The notes under the pieces are model-generated. The model had not been told where the DNA came from. It did not search any database and saw only the letters and a list, made by a program, of their open reading frames with translations. Shown piece after piece: positions 26,298-34,064 of a DNA stretch of 64,000 nucleotides; within the stretch, counting starts at the first letter, position 1, and the number at the start of each line of letters is the position of its first letter. The stretch is from Rhizobium mayense (GTDB lineage Bacteria > Pseudomonadota > Alphaproteobacteria > Rhizobiales > Rhizobiaceae): positions 186,001 through 250,000 of the forward strand of contig NZ_JARFYM010000004.1 of the NCBI RefSeq assembly GCF_030272705.1. Reading direction: 5' to 3'. Both the position numbers and the translations under genes were made by a program.

Positions 26298-27359
26298 TCA
26301 TCGGCGGTCGGCAATGGCCTCATAGGCTTCGATCAGAAGCTTGGAGTTTTCTGGATGCGCCTCGAGCCTCCCGGCCTCGATGTCGAAGGCCATCTCCAAG
26401 ACGCGCTGATTGATCGGAGCGGACTGGCCGTGCGTTCGCAGCATATCCACGACCCAACCGTTGACTTCCTGTATCTCCGCGCGCCGACCTTTGCGCCAGT
26501 CCTGGAGGGAAGTCGTCAGCGTGTCCGCCTGCGAAAACGTCGTCAGCACTTCCTCGAAAATGCGGTCGACATACCGCTCGGGATGATTGGTCGTGATCGG
26601 CGGCATGCCGATAATCGGGATGATTTTTGCGCCGTCGGCGAGCGCTGCCTGCATCGCCTCGTATCCGGCAGTCCGCATCACTTCGAGCATGCCGGGAGCG
26701 CGGGTGGCATCCGCCAGCGGCAGATTGACGATCGCCGACGGGATCAATTCGGCCGCGTTGACGACAAGCTTCATCCACTTGGCGGAACGAATATCGTCGA
26801 CGACCTCCACCGTGCCGGAGTTGCGCAGCAGATCGGCAACGTCCTCGACCCGTTCCTGCGTCTTGGGATCAAGCGCGCCGAGGGCGAACCATGACGTGTC
26901 ATGGTCGTTCTGCCGGTTGGTTATGCCCGGTACGAACATGTTGGAGGCGATTTCGATAACGGCGCCAATCGTGCGCTCCCGGCCGACGATGGCGGCAATG
27001 TCCTCATGCGTCATGCCGTTCTGAAGGCCGACAACCAGGCCGTCCGGAGCCAGGTACGGCTCGATCAGCTGACATGCCCACTTGGTGTCGTAGGCCTTGA
27101 CGACGAGAAAAACGACATCGAATGGCTCCTTGATCTCCGCGACCTGGCAGAGATGGAGCGCCGGAACCTTGGTGTTGATGGTGCGTGTCGGCAAATTCAC
27201 GGTGATACCGTGTTCACGTATCGCCATTACATGCTCGGGCCATTGTTCGATGAAGGTCACATCGAGACCGGCCAAGGCAAAGTCCGCGCCGATCGATGCC
27301 CCCTGCGCGCCGGTTCCGACGAATGCGATCCTCGGGCCGCGCGTTTTATCCCAAGTCAT
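26298..27359 (-). CDS. 2-dehydropantoate 2-reductase-like (ApbA/PanE) oxidoreductase, copy 2
   Basis: A 353-residue NADP-type reductase of the PanE fold. The N-terminal motif is IAFVGTGAQGASIGADFALAG (about residues 11-31), VFLVVKAYDTKW follows near 84, and LVVGLQNGMTHED near 111. The C-terminal helical domain contains the catalytic Lys in SAKWMKLVVNAAELIPSAI. AAAGGAGAGC precedes the ATG; longer in-frame readings lack a ribosome site. It is strongly similar to the adjacent gene at 27469-28512, so the two are a tandem duplication. True pantothenate synthesis is unlikely in this catabolic setting; a 2-oxoacid of the imported compound is a better guess. Confidence 0.88.
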   Translation of the reverse strand: MTWDKTRGPRIAFVGTGAQGASIGADFALAGLDVTFIEQWPEHVMAIREHGITVNLPTRTINTKVPALHLCQVAEIKEPFDVVFLVVKAYDTKWACQLIEPYLAPDGLVVGLQNGMTHEDIAAIVGRERTIGAVIEIASNMFVPGITNRQNDHDTSWFALGALDPKTQERVEDVADLLRNSGTVEVVDDIRSAKWMKLVVNAAELIPSAIVNLPLADATRAPGMLEVMRTAGYEAMQAALADGAKIIPIIGMPPITTNHPERYVDRIFEEVLTTFSQADTLTTSLQDWRKGRRAEIQEVNGWVVDMLRTHGQSAPINQRVLEMAFDIEAGRLEAHPENSKLLIEAYEAIADRR

Positions 27360-27468
27360 GTAGCTCTCCTTTGCAAATTGCGCGCCCTGCACGCGCGGTT
27401 CGAACATTTTCACCAGCTCAGCTGGTCTGCCTGGATTCCTCTTCCGTAGCGCAATGCGGATACATTCC

Positions 27469-28512
27469 TCATGTCCCCCGCCCGACGAGAAGCGAACTGT
27501 TCGAGGGCTCTGCCGGTAGAGCGCCTTTTTCGATCGCAAGCGCGACCTCCACGATCCTGCTGTTGACGGGGGCAGCCTGACCGGCCTTCTCCAGCGTCTT
27601 CACGACCTGCCCGTTGATATCGAGAACCTCGCCGCGCCGGCCTTTTCGCCAGTCCTGCAGGACGGTCGCCAGCGTATCGGGCATCATGAATGTCTTGAGA
27701 ACCTCGTCGAAAATCTCATCGACATATCGCTCGGGGTCGTTTGCCTTTGTCGGCGGCATTCCGAGGATCGGAACGATTTTTGCCCCGTCGATCTGGGCAG
27801 CCCGCATCGCTTCATAACCGGCAGCTCGCATGACACCCATCATGCCAGGCATTCGCACCGCCTCGGCAAATGGAAGGTTCAGAATGGCCGACGGGACGAG
27901 CTGGGCGGCATTGACGATCAGTTTCATCCATTTGGCCGATCGGATGTCGTCGGAGACGTCCACACGACCGCTGTGGCGCAGCAGTTCGGCAATTCGCTCG
28001 ACACGTTGCCGGTTTCTCGCATCGACGGCGCCGAGCGCGAACCAGGACGTATCGTGATCGTTCTGACGGTTGGTGACGCCGGGCGTGAACATGTTGGAGG
28101 CCATGTCGAATACGGCGCCTACACAGCGCTCATCACCGACCACGGAAGCGATGTCGTCGAGCGTCATTCCGTTCTGGAGCCCTACGACCAACCCGTCAGG
28201 CGCCAGAATGGGTTCGATCAACTGGCATGTCCAACGGGTGTCGTATGCCTTGACGACGAGAAAGACGATGTCGAAGGTTTCCCGAAGTTCGGCAACCTGA
28301 CACAGATGCAGTGTGCGAACGTTTGCATTGATCGACCGCGAAGGCAGATTGACCGTTATCCCCCTCTCCCGCATGGCGAAGACATGCTCCGGCCACTGCT
28401 CGATGAAGGTCACATCCAGGCCGGCGATGATGAAATCGGCACCGATCGAGGCGCCCTGAGCGCCTGTCCCGACGAACGCGATCTTCAAATCACTCCCCGT
28501 ATCCCAGGTCAT
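27469..28512 (-). CDS. 2-dehydropantoate 2-reductase-like (ApbA/PanE) oxidoreductase, copy 1
   Basis: First gene of the second importer operon, 347 residues. It shares with its neighbour the start MTWD, GTGAQGASIGADF, LDVTFIEQWPEHV, LCQVAE, VFLVVKAYDT, TNRQNDHDTSWFALGA, DDIRSAKWMKL and LQDWRKGRRGEV, so the pair is easily recognised as a duplication that has diverged. GAGAGGAAC precedes the ATG at 28512; a longer frame to 28581 would begin upstream of the mapped -10 region and is rejected. The transcript probably starts near 28562 from the promoter at 28569-28597, leaving a leader of about 50 nt. Confidence 0.88.
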   Translation of the reverse strand: MTWDTGSDLKIAFVGTGAQGASIGADFIIAGLDVTFIEQWPEHVFAMRERGITVNLPSRSINANVRTLHLCQVAELRETFDIVFLVVKAYDTRWTCQLIEPILAPDGLVVGLQNGMTLDDIASVVGDERCVGAVFDMASNMFTPGVTNRQNDHDTSWFALGAVDARNRQRVERIAELLRHSGRVDVSDDIRSAKWMKLIVNAAQLVPSAILNLPFAEAVRMPGMMGVMRAAGYEAMRAAQIDGAKIVPILGMPPTKANDPERYVDEIFDEVLKTFMMPDTLATVLQDWRKGRRGEVLDINGQVVKTLEKAGQAAPVNSRIVEVALAIEKGALPAEPSNSSLLVGRGT

Positions 28513-28568
28513 CGCGTGTTCCTCTCTATGTCCCGCCGGGACCCGATGTTTGCCGCCACCGAACGCAG

Positions 28569-28597
28569 AGATAAAAGGCAATAACGGTCAGAGTCAA
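28569..28597 (-). promoter_or_regulatory. Sigma-70-type promoter of the PanE-ABC importer operon
   Basis: On the minus strand TTGACT (complement of 28592-28597) and TTATCT (complement of 28569-28574) are separated by exactly 17 bp, close to the housekeeping consensus TTGACA-N17-TATAAT. A LacI-type operator abuts the -35 box. The position is right for the operon starting at 28512. The call is from sequence match only. Confidence 0.7.
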
Positions 28598-28599
28598 GG

Positions 28600-28611
28600 G
28601 CAAACGTTTGC
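28600..28611. promoter_or_regulatory. LacI-family operator O1 (perfect palindrome)
   Basis: GCAAACGTTTGC is a perfect 12-bp palindrome with the central CG typical of LacI/GalR operators. It lies 2 bp upstream of the -35 box of the importer operon promoter and about 390 bp from the divergent lacI-type gene at 29003, its likely regulator. Confidence 0.75.
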
Positions 28612-28699
28612 TCTCATTTGTCTTGGATTTTTGCACATCTCATCCACAATGTGCCTAAAATGCTGCAAATCAAGGAAGACTTGACAATCCTCTGGACGC

Positions 28700-28711
28700 G
28701 CAACCGTTTGC
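28700..28711. promoter_or_regulatory. LacI-family operator O2
   Basis: GCAACCGTTTGC differs from O1 at one base and lies exactly 100 bp from it, a spacing suited to looping by a tetramer. A weaker relative, GCAAAGGTTTGA, occurs at 28944-28955, 48 bp before the regulator start. The remainder of 28513-29002 shows no convincing gene; a 79-codon reading at 28738-28977 lacks family resemblance. Confidence 0.65.
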
Positions 28712-29002
28712 TTTCAATCTAAAAATAAGGATGAGATATGCCACGAAAGGATCAAAACGCTGTCGGAAATGCCTGCTTGTCTCAGATGTCAAAAAACTCA
28801 GCGGCGCTCCAAGCAGGCGCCATTTTCAAAACGAAATGGTCGGTCGAGCCGCCTGGGACGGGCCGGAGTTGCCAAGATTTTCATTTTGATGCCTCGCTTT
28901 TGGCCTCACGGCAATCCGTGCTTTCAAATAGGCTCGCTTGTGCGCAAAGGTTTGATCGCTTATTTTCCCTAGACTGAATCACTATGATGCGGCTGGGGTA
29001 AG

Positions 29003-30097
29003 ATGAGTGACACTATTCACGAAGATCAGAAGAAGCGTTCGCGCGTCACCATTGTCGACGTCGCAAATAGTGCGGGTGTGCACGTTTCGACCGCGTCACG
29101 GGCACTTAACCCGAAGGCAAGCCATCGGATTTCCAGCAAGGTCGTCCGGAAGATCGAAAAGGTCGCGGAGCAGCTCGGCTACAGACCCAACACGCTGGCC
29201 TCCAGCCTGCGCACGCAGAAAACCGGCACGATCGGACTTGTCGTCCCCAATCTGAGCGACCCGCTATTCTCGCCGATTATCGCGGCCATTGAAGAGCGCG
29301 TCGCGGAGGAAGGCTACGTGACTTTCGTCGCGAACTCGGACTACAGCCCCGCAAAGCTGCGCTCGATTATCGAGCGGATGTCCAGTCAGTTTGTCGCCGG
29401 CCTAATCGTGGCGAGCTTCGAACTCAACGACCCGTCGGCCGACCTGTGCCTGCAGCTTGGGATCCCGACGGTTGCTGTCCTGCGTGATCCCCGGCACAAC
29501 CGCATCTCCTCCGTCTCGATGGATGATGCCGTCGGGGTTCAAGCGCTCGTCGAACATGTGCTCGACCTCGGGCATCGGGACATTACCTATGTAACGCCCC
29601 CATTGGCCGCATCGACGGCGCAAAACAGGCTCATGGGCTTTAACGCAGGAGCGCGATTGGAAAAAGCTGCCGGCTGTCGCTTCGACGTGATCGAGGCACG
29701 AGCCTACGACGTGGCGGAGGGCGAACGCATCATGGGACAAATGCTCGCGAACGGGCTGTCGAGCACCGCCGTGCTCGCCTTCAATGACCTTCTGGCAGTG
29801 GGGTGCCTCATGGCTCTTAGATCCGCCGGAGTCGCTTGCCCTGAACAGATTTCGATCTCCGGCGTCAACGATCTACCGTTCATGAACATGCTCTCGCCGC
29901 CCTTGACGACCTTGCACAATGCGGGCCGCGATCTTGGATCCGAAAGCGCGGAGCTCTTGATGAGCCTGATCAATAATCTCCATCAGCCGGTGAAACGCAT
30001 TCTGCTCACACCGCACGTGGTCGTGCGCGGGTCAACGGGGCCAGCACGCAAGCCGAAAACGCATTCGCCTTCAAAGGAGAGGATGCGGGCCGGCTAG
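29003..30097 (+). CDS. LacI/GalR-family transcriptional regulator
   Basis: A 364-residue repressor. The N-terminal LacI HTH is clear (VTIVDVANSAGVHVSTASRALN at about residues 15-36), followed by the hinge RPNTLASSLRTQ. The ligand domain is a periplasmic-binding type 1 fold (GTIGLVVPNLSDPLFSPIIAAIEE; STAVLAFNDLLAVGCLMALRSAG; ISISGVNDLPF). It is divergent from the PanE-ABC operon, whose promoter carries two LacI-type palindromes, so it most likely represses that operon and may control itself through the weaker half-matching site at 28944. The inducer is presumably the imported compound or an early product. Confidence 0.93.
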   Translation: MSDTIHEDQKKRSRVTIVDVANSAGVHVSTASRALNPKASHRISSKVVRKIEKVAEQLGYRPNTLASSLRTQKTGTIGLVVPNLSDPLFSPIIAAIEERVAEEGYVTFVANSDYSPAKLRSIIERMSSQFVAGLIVASFELNDPSADLCLQLGIPTVAVLRDPRHNRISSVSMDDAVGVQALVEHVLDLGHRDITYVTPPLAASTAQNRLMGFNAGARLEKAAGCRFDVIEARAYDVAEGERIMGQMLANGLSSTAVLAFNDLLAVGCLMALRSAGVACPEQISISGVNDLPFMNMLSPPLTTLHNAGRDLGSESAELLMSLINNLHQPVKRILLTPHVVVRGSTGPARKPKTHSPSKERMRAG

Positions 30098-30110
30098 GTG
30101 CCCGAACCTA

Positions 30111-30416
30111 TTATTTCCGCTTGGAGAGCATGGTCATAAGCCGAACGTCCGGATCAAGGGCGAGCAACTCGTCCTTTCGTGCGACCAACTCCTTCAGATA
30201 TGGCGTCTCCATATGCCTGTCCAAGGCTGCCTGGCTGGTCCAATTCTCATAAAACGAAAACTGCGCCGGATTGTCGTCGCTTTGGTGCAGGTCGTAATCG
30301 ACGCATCCGTTCTCCGCCCGGGTCCGCACTATCAACGACATCAGAAATGCCTTCGTCTCATCGATCTTTTCGGGCCGAGCCACCAGATGTGCCATCACCG
30401 TTACCTGATCCGACAT
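30111..30416 (-). CDS. Antibiotic biosynthesis monooxygenase (ABM/YgiN-like) protein
   Basis: A 101-residue dimeric alpha-beta barrel protein. It begins VTVMAHLVARPEKIDETKAFL and carries ENGCVDYDLHQSDDNPAQFSFYENWTSQAALDRHMETPYL, the recognised ABM signature, with the conserved Asn, Tyr, Glu-Trp and His. Relatives oxidise quinols or act as small quinone-handling monooxygenases such as YgiN, often without cofactor. AGGAGG lies 11 nt before the ATG at 30416. It is convergent with the LacI gene (13 bp apart) and lies downstream of an SDR, separated from it by a repeat element. Confidence 0.87.
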   Translation of the reverse strand: MSDQVTVMAHLVARPEKIDETKAFLMSLIVRTRAENGCVDYDLHQSDDNPAQFSFYENWTSQAALDRHMETPYLKELVARKDELLALDPDVRLMTMLSKRK

Positions 30417-30448
30417 TTGCGCGTTTTCCTCCTTGGATGGGTGTGCCA

Positions 30449-30524
30449 ATAGAGCGGTTCAGCATTTCACGGAATCTCAAAACCGCTCTATCCTTTTGAT
30501 TCTTTGCAATTTTCCTGAAATTGC
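30449..30524. repeat. Palindromic intergenic element, rhizobial repeat type
   Basis: Two nested hairpins fill the gap between two minus-strand genes. ATAGAGCGGTT (30449-30459) pairs with AACCGCTCTAT (30481-30491), and GCAATTT (30506-30512) pairs with AAATTGC (30518-30524), ending 1 bp from the SDR stop. The AGAGCGGTT and GCAATT blocks resemble dispersed palindromic elements I recall from Rhizobium and Agrobacterium genomes. It may also terminate transcription after the SDR. I saw no second full copy in this window. Confidence 0.6.
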
Positions 30525-30525
30525 T

Positions 30526-31296
30526 TTAGGTGAATCGGCAGCCGCCGTTGACGTCGAGAGTGGCGCCAACAAAATAGCTGGAATCCTCCGTGGAGAGGAA
30601 ATGGATGGCGGAGGCAATTTCCGCTGTTTCCGCCGGCCGCCGCATCGGGATCTTGCCCCATTCGATGGAGCGCATTTCGTCTGGAGTGATGCCGCGTTGC
30701 GCAGCCTCGACGGCGAGCGCATTGAAATGCATCGGGGTGTTGATGTTCCCGGGCGCCACGCAATTGACCCTGATATCGGGCGCCAGCTCGGCCGCAACGC
30801 TTTGCGTCAGGGAAATAAGGGCCGCCTTCGAGGCGCAATAGGGGCTGAAATACGCATGCCCCTCTCGCCCCCAGAAGCTCGAAACAGTCGCGATGGACGC
30901 GTTTCCGGATTTCCGCAGCAACGGCACGCAGGCGCTGATGAATTTGACGTTTGCCCGCAGATTGACGTTCTGGACCTTATCCCAAACGCTCATATCCATC
31001 TGTTCTATGCTGACGGCAGGATGATTGATCGCGGCGATCAGTCCGAGAAAGCGCAACGGGATTCCCGTGTCCGCGGCCTTCCTGGCTACGGCATCGACCT
31101 CATCATCCCTGGTCAAATCCATCCGAATTCCGATGCACCGGGGTCCGAATTCGGCCGAAAGGCCGTCCGCCAACTTCTCGACATCGTCGGTCCTGTCACA
31201 GAGGATCAACGACCAGCCGCTTTCGGCGAATCTTCGCGCCGTTGCCCGACCGACCTCACCGGCAGCGCCAGTGAGAATGCAAAGTCTCGAGTCCAT
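30526..31296 (-). CDS. Short-chain dehydrogenase/reductase
   Basis: A 256-residue SDR with LTGAAGEVGRATARRFAESG at about residues 8-27. Unusually the usual GxxxGxG reads GAAGEVG. Catalytic Ser lies in ATVSSFWGREG and Tyr/Lys in YFSPYCASKAALISLTQ; the end is VGATLDVNGGCRFT. The normal NNAG motif is replaced by AAINHPA in the fourth strand, a noticeable deviation that may affect cofactor geometry. GGGAGGAGG precedes the ATG. Upstream lies a pair of AT-rich palindromes, a candidate operator. It may belong functionally with the LacI-controlled cluster. Confidence 0.85.
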   Translation of the reverse strand: MDSRLCILTGAAGEVGRATARRFAESGWSLILCDRTDDVEKLADGLSAEFGPRCIGIRMDLTRDDEVDAVARKAADTGIPLRFLGLIAAINHPAVSIEQMDMSVWDKVQNVNLRANVKFISACVPLLRKSGNASIATVSSFWGREGHAYFSPYCASKAALISLTQSVAAELAPDIRVNCVAPGNINTPMHFNALAVEAAQRGITPDEMRSIEWGKIPMRRPAETAEIASAIHFLSTEDSSYFVGATLDVNGGCRFT

Positions 31297-31335
31297 CTTG
31301 GCCTCCTCCCGACCATTTAACGGAAGGCATGCTAC

Positions 31336-31369
31336 GAATAATTATCGAGCCGAGAAGAGAATAATTATC
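31336..31369. promoter_or_regulatory. Two copies of GAATAATTATC, candidate operator
   Basis: GAATAATTATC occurs at 31336-31346 and again at 31359-31369, a 23-bp centre-to-centre spacing, about two helical turns. The core ATAATTAT is itself a perfect palindrome. The pair lies 40-73 bp upstream of the SDR start at 31296 (minus strand), where a repressor or activator would bind. No regulator is identified. Confidence 0.45.
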
Positions 31370-31548
31370 CATTCCGGACTTCCGGCTTTGGACCTGGCAG
31401 CCTCGGCGTACGCAAGAGACTCGTCCGTAGCCTCCGCGGGTTTGCGAGGCCAGGCGTTTGCCAAGCCGTCAAAAGCCTGAAGACGGAGGGATTTTGAAAC
31501 AAGGCACTGGCGCCGGCGGAACTCAATAGAAGCCGGTCGCGATCGAGG

Positions 31549-31897
31549 CTACGGGATACGAGCCGCATGCCGGAGTACGAGCTGCCACCGACCATCCTTT
31601 CACACCCAGCCGAACACGACCTGCACATGCAGGGTCGTGTTCATATCGACCTCGCCGCTCATAAGGCGAAATCGCCGAAGACCTGGATGAGGCCGCCGGG
31701 CCGCGGCACAATACTTTCATAGCGATAGCGATTGGCCGCGACGCTCGCGAGATAGGTCGGAGGATCCTCCACCAGCGCCGTCGATTGCACGACGATAAGG
31801 TCCTCATGGAGCTGGCCTCAAGGGTGGCGGTGTCCTTGGGCACCATCGCGGCATGAAGCGCACCTTCGGCTTCGCGGAGTTCCGATTCAACTGTCAT
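31549..31897 (-). pseudogene. Decayed DUF4440/SnoaL-like gene
   Basis: The reading frame opens at an ATG (31897) with GAGGTCCC upstream and runs ESELREAEGALHAAMVPKDTATLE, a typical DUF4440 (NTF2-like) start. After that the family pattern continues in a second frame (LHEDLIVVQSTALVEDPPTYL, then YESIVPRPGGLIQVFGDFAL) and finishes in a third (MSGEVDMNTTLHVQVVFGWV, an in-frame TGA, then KDGRWQLVLRHAARIP). So at least two frameshifts and one internal stop destroy the gene. The product would have been about 115 residues. It follows a TctC remnant by 12 bp, as if both came from one ancestral operon. The adjoining 31370-31548 shows nothing recognisable. Confidence 0.75.
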
Positions 31898-31909
31898 GGG
31901 ATAGGGACC

Positions 31910-32062
31910 TCATTTCACGTGGATGTTCTGTTTGGCGGCGATCTGATTCCACTGATCGACTTCGTGCTGCATCAGGTCCGTCGTCTCTTTGGGCGATGTC
32001 ACCCCGGGCACGAAGCCGGCGCTGTCGCTGACCTGAGCATATTCCGGCGAATTGACCACGGC
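31910..32062 (-). pseudogene. 3' remnant of a TctC-type tricarboxylate-binding protein gene
   Basis: The minus strand encodes VVNSPEYAQVSDSAGFVPG, then TSPKETTDLMQHEVDQWNQI and AAKQNIHVK before a TGA at 31910. This is the characteristic C-terminal tail of Bug/TctC periplasmic binding proteins (residue block before the final helix ending in a Trp-x-x-hydrophobic pattern). An in-frame TAG immediately precedes the fragment and no upstream continuation is seen in any frame before the divergent glycosyltransferase gene, so only about 50 codons survive. The partner TctA/TctB genes are absent. Confidence 0.65.
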
Positions 32063-32202
32063 CTAGGGGCTGGCGCGGTCGACACGGCTACTCGGAGCGG
32101 CTCGTCTATCATCGTCCGAATGCTTTACGGAATTGTAAGCTTCCGATCAGGACCTCGCAAAGATTCAGACCGATAGTGCGGGCGGCTTCGATTGGATTGA
32201 TC

Positions 32203-33789
32203 ATGCATCCCCGACAAATCGCCTTCCTGGCAGCCGTGTCCAACAGTAACCAGCAGATCGCGCCGGGCGTTGAGACTGCACTCCCCGTGGATAACGCACC
32301 GCGCGCCGAAGCCGAGGTGCAGTCAATCAATCCGTGGAAAGTTGCCATCCTGCTATTGGCGGCGTTGACGCTCTACAGGTTCGGCGTGCTCGCGCAGATC
32401 GGCCTTCATCCTGACGAGGCCTACTATTGGCTTTGGTCCCGGGTGCCGTCGGCTGGCTACCATGACCATGCGCCGATGATCGCCTGGTGGATTTGGCTCT
32501 CGACGCAGCTTCTCGGTGATAACTCTCTCGGCGTTCGCCTGTTTCCCATCCTGTCCGTATTGATCGCTTCGGGGGCCACCATCGCTATTTCATGGGAGCT
32601 CTATCGTGATCGCCGGGTCGCCGTAAGAGCAGGGGTGTGGCTAAATGCGATGCCGCTGGTTGGTTTTGCAACACTGTTCGCTACGCCTGATGCGCCGTCG
32701 ATGCTATTCTGGACGTTGACGGTATGGGCCTTGGTGTGGCTGCGCCGTAGCGGAGACAGGCGCATATGGTTGCTTGTCGGCTTGCTGGCGGGTCTCGGTT
32801 GTCTGTCCAAATACACCAATCTGTTTCTCGGCCTTGGCATCCTTGTCTGGATGATCCTGGATTCCGAAGCGCGCAAACGTCTCTATGGCCCTTACATGTT
32901 CATTGGAGGCGCGATCGCTCTTGCGGTCTTCTCGCCCACCATCGTCTGGAATTTCGAACACCATTGGGTGTCGTTTGCCAAGCAGTTCGGCCGCATCGAC
33001 AATGGGCAGCCGCCCTCCTGGCATACGCTGGAGTTCCTGGCTGGGCAGTTCGGGCTTGCCAATCCGGCAATCGTTATCTTCGCCGCCATCGCCGTCACTA
33101 CCGTCTGGAAACAGCGGCGCGCCGGCGACTTCTCATCGACCGCATTTCTGCTTGTGCTATCGGCACCCCTGCTCATCTACATGTTGCTTCATTCGTTCCA
33201 CAGTCGCGTCCAGGGCAATTGGCCGGTGCCTGTCTACCCGACAATGGCGATTATGTCCGCTGAGGCGGCGCGGCATTGCGCCGGTTCACGCCACCTGAGC
33301 CGCATGACGAAATGGGCCGCGCCCGCCGGTATAGGTCTGATCGCTGCTACTTTTTATTATTTCGCTTCGCCGCTCGGACAGCAGGCATCTTTTTCGTCGC
33401 CGGCGGACAAACTCATCGGTTGGAATGAACTGTCGACGGACATCGCACACTACAAGCTGCTCCGTGGTGCAGGGTGGGTCGGAACGATCGATTATGGCGT
33501 GACGGGCGAGCTTGCTTTCAACACGGATGATCCGCAACATGTGCAGGAAATTATCAGCCGGACACGCTATTCCTTCGAAACCGTCGATCCGAAACTCGTT
33601 GAACAACCGGGCCTCCTGGTCATTCCCTCCGCCAGTGGAATACTTGAGCGGCTCAGAAGCTGCCTGCCACAGATGGAGCCTGTCGGCGAAGTTGCGCGTC
33701 GGGCCGGCAAACGCGTGCTGGAGCGCTACACGATCTTCAAAATTAAGCAAGCGCCTCAGGATATCTTCAGTACCGGATGCGTCTTGTAA
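32203..33789 (+). CDS. GT39-family (ArnT/PMT-like) membrane glycosyltransferase
   Basis: A 528-residue polytopic membrane protein using a polyprenyl-phosphate sugar donor. The first segment (VAILLLAALTLYRFGVL) is followed by the diagnostic acidic loop LHPDEAYYWLWSRVPSAGYHDHAPMIAWW at about residues 77-105, as in ArnT and PMT_2 proteins; FATPDAPSMLFWTLTVWAL and AGLGCLSKYTNLFL lie further on. A periplasmic C-terminal tail follows the last membrane segment. Start 32203 (ATG) is preferred to a GTG 27 bp earlier, but the ribosome site is weak for both. It sits upstream of PAP2 and DedA genes and near a QseBC/PmrAB-like system, which suggests lipid A or surface-glycan modification. Confidence 0.87.
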   Translation: MHPRQIAFLAAVSNSNQQIAPGVETALPVDNAPRAEAEVQSINPWKVAILLLAALTLYRFGVLAQIGLHPDEAYYWLWSRVPSAGYHDHAPMIAWWIWLSTQLLGDNSLGVRLFPILSVLIASGATIAISWELYRDRRVAVRAGVWLNAMPLVGFATLFATPDAPSMLFWTLTVWALVWLRRSGDRRIWLLVGLLAGLGCLSKYTNLFLGLGILVWMILDSEARKRLYGPYMFIGGAIALAVFSPTIVWNFEHHWVSFAKQFGRIDNGQPPSWHTLEFLAGQFGLANPAIVIFAAIAVTTVWKQRRAGDFSSTAFLLVLSAPLLIYMLLHSFHSRVQGNWPVPVYPTMAIMSAEAARHCAGSRHLSRMTKWAAPAGIGLIAATFYYFASPLGQQASFSSPADKLIGWNELSTDIAHYKLLRGAGWVGTIDYGVTGELAFNTDDPQHVQEIISRTRYSFETVDPKLVEQPGLLVIPSASGILERLRSCLPQMEPVGEVARRAGKRVLERYTIFKIKQAPQDIFSTGCVL

Positions 33790-33933
33790 CCGGTAACGAT
33801 GGATCCGCCGGTTAGGATGACGCCACATGACCGGCATTCTGCATGGATGGAGAACGCAACCATCCTGATCAACGGCGCGCCATTGCTGGTGTTTCCGGCC
33901 CCTGATCTGGATCAATTCGTCGTCTTTGGCGGC

Positions 33934-33950
33934 CTAATTCCGTCCTAATT
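33934..33950. promoter_or_regulatory. CTAATT-N5-CTAATT direct repeat, OmpR-family response regulator box
   Basis: CTAATT (33934-33939) is repeated after 5 bp (33945-33950), the 11-bp periodicity typical of PmrA/QseB-type boxes (YTTAAK-N5-YTTAAK). It lies 115 bp upstream of the PAP2 start in the 275-bp gap after the GT39 gene. A related site stands in the promoter of the response regulator gene at 36632-37291. Nothing else is recognisable in 33790-34064. Confidence 0.5.
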
Positions 33951-34064
33951 TTTGCGGTTTAGTTTCGGCCCGAAACGTCTGACCCACGTCAGACCATCGC
34001 CAGCAATGGCGAAGGGGTATCGTTTTGCCCGTTTCGCCATGATCGTTGGAACAGGAACTTTTGT

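Noticed and set aside
28681..28709. Plus-strand promoter starting with TTGACA at 28681
   Set aside because: The -35 hexamer is perfect but no acceptable -10 lies 16-18 bp downstream (CCGTTT at 17 bp), and the next gene starts about 300 bp away.
28738..28977. Possible 79-codon gene between the LacI operators and the lacI-type gene
   Set aside because: No family resemblance and an upstream sequence better explained as a regulatory region; the AAGG before its ATG is not enough.
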